A stretch of 7,053 nt of DNA from an uncultured Eubacteriales bacterium (GTDB lineage: Bacteria > Bacillota > Clostridia > Oscillospirales > Acutalibacteraceae): the NCBI GenBank assembly GCA_900320925.1, contig ONUD01000031.1, positions 1-7,053 on the forward strand. Direction: 5' to 3'. The notes beneath the pieces were generated by a model. The model was not told where the DNA came from. It ran no database searches and was given only the letters and a program-made list of their open reading frames with translations. The translations under genes and the position numbers were made by a program. Of this stretch, positions 1-5,867 are shown piece by piece; position 1 is the first letter of the stretch, and every line of letters begins with the position of its first letter.

Positions 1-65
1 CCATTTCTGCCGTTGATGCTTCTCAAAGTTTGTATCAAAATTATATGGTGAAGGTGAAAGAGTGA
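1..65 (+). CDS. C-terminal fragment of an upstream gene, unidentified
   Basis: The frame beginning at base 3 is open from the window edge to a TGA at 63-65 and encodes about 20 residues ending in NYMVKVKE. The stop lies one base before a possible GTG and 10 bases before the preferred ATG of the sigma factor gene, and the sigma ribosome site overlaps the end of this frame. That spacing is typical of translationally coupled operon genes, and no promoter is visible in between. The fragment is too short to identify. An anti-sigma factor or a co-regulated membrane gene is possible, but nothing in the residues shows it. It may also be a chance open frame, since 62 bases is short. Confidence 0.4.
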   Translation, partial: ISAVDASQSLYQNYMVKVKE

Positions 66-75
66 GGTGTTCGGC

Positions 76-534
76 ATGACAAAGGAAATGTTTACGGAGC
101 TTGTCCTTAAAAGTGAACAGACCCTTTACAGGGTATCCATGTCCATGCTGAAAAATGAAAGTGACTGCGAGGACGCCGTTCAGACGGCGATCCTTGCGGC
201 TTACGAAAAGCAGGACACCCTCAAAAATGAAGCGTTTTTCAAAACATGGCTGGTAAGAATCCTCATCAATGTCTGCAATAAACAACTGAATGCCAAAAAA
301 CGCTTTGTCGATATACAGGATTACATAGAAACGGCAGACCCCTCTTCTGAAATCAATCTTGATGTCAAAATGGCACTGGAACGGCTTCCCCTGAAACAGC
401 GGGAGGTCATTGTGCTGTATTACATGGAAGAATTTTCCGTGAAGGAAATCAAAGACATTCTGCATATCCCTGAGGGTACGGTCAAAAGCCGTCTTTCCAA
501 GGCAAGAGAATTGCTGAAAATCAGCCTGCAATAA
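76..534 (+). CDS. ECF-type RNA polymerase sigma factor (sigma-70 family)
   Basis: Encodes a 152-residue extracytoplasmic-function sigma factor that would direct RNA polymerase to a stress or envelope regulon. Region 2 covers about residues 5-70. It has the acidic 2.2 patch D30-C-E-D-A-V-Q36 and the promoter-melting/-10 segment FKTWLVRILINVCNK at 55-69. Region 4 covers about 98-148, with LPLKQREVIVLYY followed by a helix-turn-helix ending GTVKSRLSKAREL, which reads the -35. No other domain is present, and the length is normal for the family. It resembles clostridial SigV/ECF30-like proteins. ATG 76 is chosen because GAGGTG at 64-69 sits 6 bases upstream; GTG 67 lies inside that site. No anti-sigma gene follows: a terminator closes the unit. 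A partner could be the truncated gene upstream. Target genes cannot be deduced here. Confidence 0.93.
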   Translation: MTKEMFTELVLKSEQTLYRVSMSMLKNESDCEDAVQTAILAAYEKQDTLKNEAFFKTWLVRILINVCNKQLNAKKRFVDIQDYIETADPSSEINLDVKMALERLPLKQREVIVLYYMEEFSVKEIKDILHIPEGTVKSRLSKARELLKISLQ

Positions 535-563
535 ATTTTTTGCTGTTTTTCCGGACATGAAAA

Positions 564-615
564 GGCAACCACGGAAATCAATCAAAACTTGATTTCCGTG
601 GTTGTCGGTCTTTTT
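564..615 (+). terminator. Strong intrinsic terminator after the sigma factor
   Basis: A perfect 16-bp inverted repeat (566-581 with 589-604) has a 7-base loop. Two further pairs, one of them G-T, extend it to 564 and 606, and TTTTT follows at 611-615. It separates the sigma factor unit from the next gene. On the opposite strand the arm is followed only by a short T run (complement of 560-563), so it should act mainly on the plus strand. Confidence 0.9.
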
Positions 616-618
616 GCG

Positions 619-647
619 TTGCAATTTTGGGAGACATGATATATAAT
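619..647 (+). promoter_or_regulatory. Sigma-A-type promoter of the FHA-ABC gene
   Basis: TTGCAA (619-624) and TATAAT (642-647) are separated by exactly 17 bases. The expected start of transcription, 6-8 bases after the -10, falls at about 653-655, just before the ribosome site at 656-661. The leader would therefore be only about 17 bases. The promoter lies right behind the sigma factor terminator, so the next gene is an independent unit. Confidence 0.8.
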
Positions 648-670
648 GATATCAAAGGAGGTTGAACATA

Positions 671-2761
671 TTGAACGAAAAAGGCTATACCTTGTATATT
701 GTCGAGGGAGACCTTGTCAGAAAATACCACACCGAGGAATTTCAGAAACGTGAAATTACCATCGGTTCGGGCGGTGCTGATATTTTAGTGGAATCCAATA
801 CCATCTCCAAAATCCACCTGCGGATCAATCTGAGAAACGATAAGCTGTACTTTGCCGATAATGACAGCCGTGAAGGCTCTTTTATGTACAACAATACGGC
901 TTTTTCCAAGCTTGCCAGTATGAAATATTACAAGAAAGAGGGACAGGATACGGTTCTGCGTCTGGGCGATGCGGTGCTGGTGATCGTGGCAGACAACAAG
1001 GGGGAAAGTGAATACCTTAAAGCCAATATCGAAAAAGGCGTCACCATCGGAAGAAGTCGGGAGTCCAGCATTGTACTGAATCATTTTGGCATTTCCCGCC
1101 GTCATGCTGAGATCCTGCCCGCTGAAAAGGGTAACATTGATATGTTATACGTGTACGGCAATAAGCGTACCTTTGTCAACGGCAGAGAGGTGGAACATGA
1201 ACAGGTTCTCCGCAACTGCGATTATATCCAGATCCTGCATTTTACCATGATTTATTTCAACAGCTTCCTGATTTACAAAAAGGTGTTTGATGGTGCCAAC
1301 ATGGAACTGCACCACATTGTCAAAAAGAATGCCTGGGGCAAAAAGGTACTGGATGATGTCAGCTTCCGCATTGACGGCAATGAATTTGCTGCCATTGTCG
1401 GCGGAACCAATGCAGGAAAAAATGCCCTGCTCAATGTGATGAAAGGCTCGGAACACCACCTGAAAACGGGAGAAGTCTATTTGAATGGTCTGGACTTGCC
1501 GGGCAATATTGACATGCTGCGGGAAGCAGTGGGATACGTCCCGAAAGAAAGTGTCCTGCATGACCAACTCACGCTCAAAACCTGCATGACCTATGCCATG
1601 AAGCTGAAATCCTATGACGATGTGCAGGACAAGGAGCTTGACAGGCGTATCGACAGTGTACTGGATACCCTGCAAATCATCTCTTATGCGGATACAACCG
1701 TGGAAGAACTGCCAAAGGATGTCCGCAAGCGTGCCGATATTGCCATGGAACTGCTGGGCAATCCGAGTATTCTGATGTTAGACGAGCCGTTTGCCGGTTT
1801 GGATGACGAGGAGGCAAGGGGTCTGCTGTATATGCTGCGGGACATTGCCAGAATGTTCGCCAAAACCATGGTCATCGTCATGGACAAGCCAAGACGACTG
1901 GAACTGTTTGACAAAATCCTGTTTATGGGTGCCGGCGGCAAAATCTGCTTCTGCGGGACACTCGATGAAGCCAAAATGTTCTTTGACACCGAGAGCGTGA
2001 CGGAGATACAGCACCTCCTCAAAGAACAGGCTGATAATTGGTCGGAAGAGTATCGGAATTACTTTTCTTTCTCTGCACAGCCCCGTGAACGGGTGCGGTC
2101 AAAGCTGAAACCCAAGATGAACCGTAAAAAACAATTCCTGACACTGTTGCAGCGTCATTTTGAACTGCTGTTCAAGGGCAGTGTCATGCGATTAATTTTG
2201 CTGTTGTTGCAGCCACTGTTTTTTGGCGGATTGATGTACATTGTCCCCAAGGCATATACCGTCATTGCCATGCTGGCAGCAGCGGCATGGATGGGTGCCT
2301 TGAATGCCATATCCGCCATCTGCGAGGAACGGGTCATTGTACGCAGGGAGTGTTGTGCAGGAGCCTTGAAGCCACCGCTGTACCTGCTGACTAAATATGT
2401 CTTGCAGGTGTTGTTTGCGGTGGTGCAGTCGGCGGAAATGACCGCTGTGATATGGTTTGCCACGGGCTTTTCCGGACAAAAATCTCTGTTGCTGCCGGAT
2501 CCCTTTGCCGATACACTGGTCATGCTTTTGCTTGTCATCCTTGCTTCGGCATCATGGGGACTGTGGGTATCGGCGGTTCTGAAAAGAACCACTCTCCTGC
2601 CCTTGGCGGTCATGGTACTGTGGGCAGCAGAAAGTGCCATACTGTGGGCAGCCGTACAGCTTTTCCTGTCATGGCTCGGTGTCACCGCCATCGCCGCTGT
2701 CATTGCGGGTTTCCTGCTGACACTTGCCGCTCTGCAATCGCTTTCCAAAAGTGAAGAGTAA
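671..2761 (+). CDS. FHA-FHA-ABC ATPase-ABC2 membrane fusion protein, ATPase motifs degenerate
   Basis: A 696-residue protein with the domain order of mycobacterial Rv1747 (ABCG-like half-transporter with FHA domains). FHA1 is at about 8-105. FHA2 is at about 115-205 with canonical GRS (127-129), SRRHA (142-146) and FVNG (168-171), so it should bind phosphothreonine peptides. The ABC domain spans about 218-440: Walker A-like GGTNAGKNA (K250, N251), Q-loop position K292, signature position LPKDVRKR (347-354), Walker B LMLDEP with D371-E372, GLD ending D378, and H-loop position D405. Several catalytic residues are thus replaced (see findings). The C-terminal part from about 505 has some six membrane segments and the ABCG-like ERVIVRRE (553-560). 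TTG 671 is preferred because AGGAGG at 656-661 is 9 bases upstream; TTG 662 directly abuts it. It is transcribed alone. No Ser/Thr kinase or partner is in view. Export substrate unknown; a signalling role is possible. Confidence 0.88.
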   Translation: MNEKGYTLYIVEGDLVRKYHTEEFQKREITIGSGGADILVESNTISKIHLRINLRNDKLYFADNDSREGSFMYNNTAFSKLASMKYYKKEGQDTVLRLGDAVLVIVADNKGESEYLKANIEKGVTIGRSRESSIVLNHFGISRRHAEILPAEKGNIDMLYVYGNKRTFVNGREVEHEQVLRNCDYIQILHFTMIYFNSFLIYKKVFDGANMELHHIVKKNAWGKKVLDDVSFRIDGNEFAAIVGGTNAGKNALLNVMKGSEHHLKTGEVYLNGLDLPGNIDMLREAVGYVPKESVLHDQLTLKTCMTYAMKLKSYDDVQDKELDRRIDSVLDTLQIISYADTTVEELPKDVRKRADIAMELLGNPSILMLDEPFAGLDDEEARGLLYMLRDIARMFAKTMVIVMDKPRRLELFDKILFMGAGGKICFCGTLDEAKMFFDTESVTEIQHLLKEQADNWSEEYRNYFSFSAQPRERVRSKLKPKMNRKKQFLTLLQRHFELLFKGSVMRLILLLLQPLFFGGLMYIVPKAYTVIAMLAAAAWMGALNAISAICEERVIVRRECCAGALKPPLYLLTKYVLQVLFAVVQSAEMTAVIWFATGFSGQKSLLLPDPFADTLVMLLLVILASASWGLWVSAVLKRTTLLPLAVMVLWAAESAILWAAVQLFLSWLGVTAIAAVIAGFLLTLAALQSLSKSEE

Positions 2762-2767
2762 AAAAAT

Positions 2768-2812
2768 AGCAGCAGATACAGACTGTTTACAAGTTGTATC
2801 TGCTGTTTATTT
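2768..2812. terminator. Bidirectional terminator between convergent genes
   Basis: A stem pairs 2770-2779 with 2796-2805 perfectly, extended by a few A-T and G-T pairs on both sides to 2768-2781/2794-2807. On the plus strand it is followed by TTTATTTTAT. On the minus strand the complement of A2761-A2766 supplies six T residues. It therefore serves both the FHA-ABC gene and the convergent secreted protein gene, whose stop codons are 53 bases apart. Confidence 0.82.
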
Positions 2813-2814
2813 TA

Positions 2815-3690
2815 TCAGCGGGAGTGTTTCCTGCGTGTGGTCAATGCCAGAGAAACGGAAAGTGAAGAGAGCAGTATCACAGCCATTGTCACGGCAGAAG
2901 CGGCACTCTGGTCACCCGTTGGGGTAGTGTTGTTAGAGGGGGTATAATTGTTAGAAGTTGTATTGGAGGGAGTCGTGTTCGTAGATTCTGTTGACGTAAC
3001 GGAACTGCCTTTGGAAGAATCCTCATCCACAACATCGGTAGTGTCGGGTTCAGAGTCAACTGGCGGGGGGGCAATAGGTTCGCTGGGTTCCTGATGTCTG
3101 ACATCGGCGATAACAAAGCGGGTCTGATTGTAGTAATCAGAAATGATCAAATCCCCAGCCTCCAATTTGCCATCTTTTTCAAAATATATATTCGTATAAA
3201 ATATATTTCCATCCGTATCCGCGATTTGTACATAAGCCCCTTTTCCATCGGGCGGATAGACGGCATTACCGTCTTCATCGAAAATACCGACTTCTACCAG
3301 TTCATAGCGGTTTACTTCTTCGATATCCATATCATTGACATAATAGTGCCATTCGCTTACCAAATTACCGTCACTGTCCTCTTCACGATACCCAATGTCT
3401 GAGCGTTGTGCAGCGGCATCAAGGAACAGCTGTTCCAGAGCGGCATCTGCCAGTATACGGGCACGGAAGTAATAATTGCCTGCGGGCAGGGCATCGGCTT
3501 CCATTGAGAGTATGGCGGTGAGATTTTCATTGATGGCTTTTGTCAGTTCCACAGGGGTACCGGCCGTCACGGTAAAGGGCATATCCTCCGTAGAAGCACC
3601 CAGCGGAACGGCACTGACTGCCACGGCAGAAGCACAAAAAACTGCAATGACAGCCGATAGGATAACAGCGAGATTTTTGACCCATTTCAT
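2815..3690 (-). CDS. Secreted surface protein with Thr/Asn-rich stalk and sorting-like C-terminus
   Basis: A 291-residue exported protein of unknown function. An N-terminal signal peptide (MKWVKN, then a hydrophobic stretch to about residue 27) likely ends at VSA-V. C19 is preceded by Phe, so it is not a lipobox. Residues about 34-205 form an acidic, aromatic-rich ectodomain that I do not recognise. It is followed by a low-complexity Pro/Asp then Ser/Thr/Asn stalk (about 206-256). The end reads PTGDQS (257-262), a 21-residue hydrophobic segment (263-283) and a basic tail, TTRRKHSR. This is the layout of a sortase-anchored protein, although the motif lacks the usual LPxTG spacing; a plain C-terminal membrane anchor is the alternative. 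The start is fixed by AAGGAGG at 3706-3700, 9 bases upstream. It is transcribed alone from a perfect promoter, suggesting strong expression. Confidence 0.88.
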   Translation of the reverse strand: MKWVKNLAVILSAVIAVFCASAVAVSAVPLGASTEDMPFTVTAGTPVELTKAINENLTAILSMEADALPAGNYYFRARILADAALEQLFLDAAAQRSDIGYREEDSDGNLVSEWHYYVNDMDIEEVNRYELVEVGIFDEDGNAVYPPDGKGAYVQIADTDGNIFYTNIYFEKDGKLEAGDLIISDYYNQTRFVIADVRHQEPSEPIAPPPVDSEPDTTDVVDEDSSKGSSVTSTESTNTTPSNTTSNNYTPSNNTTPTGDQSAASAVTMAVILLSSLSVSLALTTRRKHSR

Positions 3691-3722
3691 TTACAATATC
3701 CTCCTTAATTTTGAATATCATC

Positions 3723-3751
3723 ATTATATCACAAAGGAATATCCCTGTCAA
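3723..3751 (-). promoter_or_regulatory. Perfect consensus promoter of the secreted protein gene
   Basis: Read on the minus strand, TTGACA (3751-3746) and TATAAT (3728-3723) are separated by exactly 17 bases, matching the housekeeping sigma consensus at all 12 positions. Transcription should begin near 3716, about 25 bases before the ATG. Such promoters are usually strong and often need a repressor or another control to be turned down; none is evident here. Confidence 0.9.
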
Positions 3752-3797
3752 GCAACCCAAATTGTCTTTCATCGGGAAAATCAATACCTTCACGGAT

Positions 3798-3806
3798 TGG
3801 TATAAT
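3798..3806 (+). promoter_or_regulatory. Extended -10 promoter of the DUF421-DUF4363 operon
   Basis: TGG followed by TATAAT (3798-3806) is an extended -10 element. No good -35 is present 16-18 bases upstream (the region reads roughly AAATCA), consistent with dependence on the TG extension. The expected transcript start is about 3813, some 40 bases before the ATG. An imperfect inverted repeat (3776-3810) overlaps this box. Confidence 0.65.
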
Positions 3807-3852
3807 TTTCTTTGGAAAGGGAACAATAGTGACAGCCGAGGAGGGATGCAGT

Positions 3853-4530
3853 ATGATGATTGCAGCAATCAGGACAGTTCTGCTGTATGTGATCATTATT
3901 TTTGCCGTGAGGATGATGGGGAAGAGACAAATCAGTGAAATGCAGACCAGTGAATTGGTCATTACGCTGCTGATGTCCAACATTGCGTCCATTCCCATGC
4001 AGGACACCGACCAGTCGATGTTAAGCGGTATCATTCCCATCATGGTATTGCTGGTATGTGAGATAGGCATTTCCTATCTGATGCTGAAAAGAGCAAGTAT
4101 ACGGCAGCTCATCTGTGGCAAGCCCGTTATTGTCATCAATGAGGGAACCGTCGACCAGCAGGCAATGAAGCAGCTGCGTATCAGTACAGAGGACTTGTAT
4201 GAACAGCTCCGTCAGAAAGATGTGTTTGACATCAGTGAAGTAGCCTATGCCATTCTGGAGACGAACGGCAAGATGAGTGTCTTTAAAAAGGCGGACTATG
4301 AGCCGCTGACGGCAAAGGATATGCATATCCGCAAAGAAGAAAACTGCTTGCAGACCGTCATTGTCAGTGACGGGGAAGTGGCGGCCTCCTCCCTGAAAGT
4401 GTGCGGTCTGGATGAAGCATGGCTGTTCCGTATCCTTCAAAAAGAGGGAGTTGCCTTGCAGGAGGTCTTTCTTATGACTGCCGACAAAAACCGATACTAT
4501 CAGATGATCAGAAAGGAGCAGTCACCATGA
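3853..4530 (+). CDS. DUF421 / YetF-family membrane protein
   Basis: A 225-residue integral membrane protein of the DUF421 (YetF) family. Three hydrophobic segments lie at about 6-19, 34-48 and 59-77. Between the first two is the family hallmark VRMMGKRQISEMQTSELV (19-36), then the soluble domain beginning with GKPVIVINEG (89-98) and continuing through DLYEQLRQKDVFDISEVAYAILETNGKMSV. Length is normal for the family. In Bacillus, DUF421 proteins (YetF, YdfS, 2Duf) have been linked to spore membrane properties and heat resistance; the biochemical role is unsettled. ATG 3853 is chosen for GAGGAGGG at 3838-3845, 7 bases upstream; an in-frame GTG at 3829 has no such site and would add eight unconserved residues. 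The stop overlaps the next ATG, so the two are co-translated. Confidence 0.92.
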   Translation: MMIAAIRTVLLYVIIIFAVRMMGKRQISEMQTSELVITLLMSNIASIPMQDTDQSMLSGIIPIMVLLVCEIGISYLMLKRASIRQLICGKPVIVINEGTVDQQAMKQLRISTEDLYEQLRQKDVFDISEVAYAILETNGKMSVFKKADYEPLTAKDMHIRKEENCLQTVIVSDGEVAASSLKVCGLDEAWLFRILQKEGVALQEVFLMTADKNRYYQMIRKEQSP

Positions 4531-4907
4531 ACCGCTTGTTGGCAGCTTTGGGCGTACTGGCGGCCGTCATTGTCACAGTGACAACGGGATTTTGGTTCAA
4601 TACCGATACTGCCGACACCGTGAACAGCCTGCTTTTGGAATCCATGTCCCATGCACGCAGGGGGGAGAGGGAAGAAGCAGCCGTTTTTTTGGAACGGGCA
4701 AGGAACGAATGGGAAGACCATATGCAAATGATGTTGATGTTCGTGTCCCACGGCAAGCTTGACCAGATTGAACAAACCATCAATGCGGCCTGTTCTTATT
4801 TGGATAGTGACGAGATGGCTCTGTGTCTGGCAGAATGTTCGACTGCCCGTCTGCTGATACGGAATTTTGCCAATGTGGAATATCCCACTCTGAACAATAT
4901 CTTTTAG
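4527..4907 (+). CDS. DUF4363 family protein, partner of DUF421
   Basis: A 126-residue protein with one N-terminal hydrophobic segment (about 4-24, a membrane anchor or uncleaved signal), followed by a helical, charged domain outside the membrane. The family pattern is visible: an ERARNEWEDHMQMM stretch, then FVSHGKLDQIEQTI, a YLDSDEMALCLAE segment, and the terminal NIF. Its ATG overlaps the DUF421 stop as ATGA (4527-4530), with AAGGAG at 4513-4518 as the ribosome site 8 bases upstream, so translation is coupled. DUF421-DUF4363 pairs are common in Clostridia, and the two probably work in one membrane complex (inference). No enzymatic motif is seen. An in-frame extension upstream to 4419 exists but only overlaps DUF421 codons and is not used here. 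Confidence 0.88.
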   Translation: MNRLLAALGVLAAVIVTVTTGFWFNTDTADTVNSLLLESMSHARRGEREEAAVFLERARNEWEDHMQMMLMFVSHGKLDQIEQTINAACSYLDSDEMALCLAECSTARLLIRNFANVEYPTLNNIF

Positions 4908-4915
4908 TCCCCATC

Positions 4916-4969
4916 AAAAAATGGAATCAAGTGCTTTGCATGATTGCAGTACTTGATTCCATTTGTTTT
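4916..4969. terminator. Bidirectional terminator between DUF4363 and galU
   Basis: A perfect 14-bp inverted repeat (4919-4932 with 4951-4964) extends inward by three pairs, one of them G-T. The minus strand gains a run of T residues from A4916-A4920, ideal for ending the galU transcript. The plus strand has a weaker GTTTTG (4965-4970). The stop codons of the two convergent genes are about 65 bases apart. Confidence 0.85.
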
Positions 4970-4971
4970 GG

Positions 4972-5844
4972 TTATAAAGTGGCCGCCAGCTCTTTGAGGT
5001 AATTTTTGAACGGTTCACCGAGCAGCGGATTTTTCAGGGCAATTTCCACCGTTGCCTGTAAAATGCCGAATTTATCGCCCATGTCATAGCGTTTTCCTGT
5101 GTAGTCCACACCCGTCATGCCGACCGTGCGGGCAAGGGTTCGCATGGCATCGGTCAACTGTATCTCGCCGCCTGCACCGGGAGGCGTATGGTCGAGGATG
5201 TCAAAAATATCGGGAGTCAGCACACATCTGCCGAGAATGGAATACAGGGACAGTACTTCTTCTTTGGTTTTCGGTTTTTCGACCATATCGGTACAATGGT
5301 AGAGATTGTCCTCCAGCGGTTCGACTTTGAGGGAGCTGTATTTGGCAATATCCTTTTCCGGCACCGCCTTGATACCAACGACGGACTTGCCGTATTTTTC
5401 ATAGGCACGAATCAACTGACCGCAGGCAGGATCCTCACCGATAATGACATCATCCCCGTACAGCACGGCAAACGGTTCATTGCCCACGAAGGATTTGGCA
5501 CAGTTCACGGCATGACCCAATCCTTTGGTTTCTTTCTGGCGGATAAAACAGATATTGGCAAGCTTGGAAATAGAGACGACCTGCTCGTATACATCCTGTT
5601 TACCGGAAGCAAGCAGTCTTTCTTCCAGTTCGGGACTGCGGTCAAAATGGTCTTCAATAATGCCTTTTCCCCTGTTGGTAATGATGAGGATGTCGGTGAT
5701 GCCGGCATTCACGGCTTCCTCGACGATGTATTGGATAGCGGGCTTGTCAACGATGGTAAGCATTTCTTTAGGCATGGATTTGGTTGCCGGAAGCACTCTC
5801 GTACCCAGACCGGCTGCGGGAATGACTGCTTTGGTAACTTTCAT
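4972..5844 (-). CDS. galU: UTP-glucose-1-phosphate uridylyltransferase
   Basis: A cytoplasmic enzyme of 290 residues, the usual length, making UDP-glucose from UTP and glucose 1-phosphate. UDP-glucose feeds cell-wall polysaccharide, teichoic acid glucosylation, glycolipid and galactose pathways. The N-terminus has the nucleotidyltransferase signature GLGTRVLPATKSMPKEML (12-29), with K26 expected to contact the substrate. QKETKGLGHAV is at 103-113, the metal/nucleotide loop YGDDVI at 129-134, and VEKPK at 188-192. The Bacillus homologue is gtaB. ATG 5844 is chosen because GGAGGAG (5857-5851) lies 6 bases upstream and it precedes the conserved start of the fold; a longer reading to 5907 would run into the upstream gene. 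It follows the RING/DUF2628 gene by 23 bases without a visible promoter, so it is probably transcribed with it. Confidence 0.96.
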   Translation of the reverse strand: MKVTKAVIPAAGLGTRVLPATKSMPKEMLTIVDKPAIQYIVEEAVNAGITDILIITNRGKGIIEDHFDRSPELEERLLASGKQDVYEQVVSISKLANICFIRQKETKGLGHAVNCAKSFVGNEPFAVLYGDDVIIGEDPACGQLIRAYEKYGKSVVGIKAVPEKDIAKYSSLKVEPLEDNLYHCTDMVEKPKTKEEVLSLYSILGRCVLTPDIFDILDHTPPGAGGEIQLTDAMRTLARTVGMTGVDYTGKRYDMGDKFGILQATVEIALKNPLLGEPFKNYLKELAATL

Positions 5845-5867
5845 AAAAAACTCCTCCATTTTAATAT

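Noticed and set aside
13..46. Promoter for the sigma factor inside the upstream fragment (TTGATG and TTATAT)
   Set aside because: Spacing is about 22 bases and the -10 match is poor.
67..69. GTG 67 as start of the sigma factor
   Set aside because: It is inside the likely ribosome site GAGGTG; ATG 76 has proper spacing and begins the conserved region.
662..664. TTG 662 as start of the FHA-ABC gene
   Set aside because: It directly abuts the AGGAGG ribosome site (656-661), leaving no spacing; TTG 671 has 9 bases.
1145..1675. 176-residue open frame on the minus strand opposite the FHA2/ABC region
   Set aside because: The opposite frame encodes recognisable FHA and ABC motifs; this one has none.
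2155..2748. 197-residue open frame on the minus strand opposite the membrane part of the FHA-ABC gene
   Set aside because: Antisense shadow of a clear membrane domain; no ribosome site or known motif.
671..2761. FHA-ABC gene as a pseudogene because of degenerate motifs
   Set aside because: The frame is uninterrupted, all domains are complete, and it has a good promoter, ribosome site and terminator.
3094..3402. 102-residue plus-strand frame inside the secreted protein gene
   Set aside because: The Ile/Phe-rich translation is the complement of the Asp/Tyr/Asn-rich ectodomain; no ribosome site.
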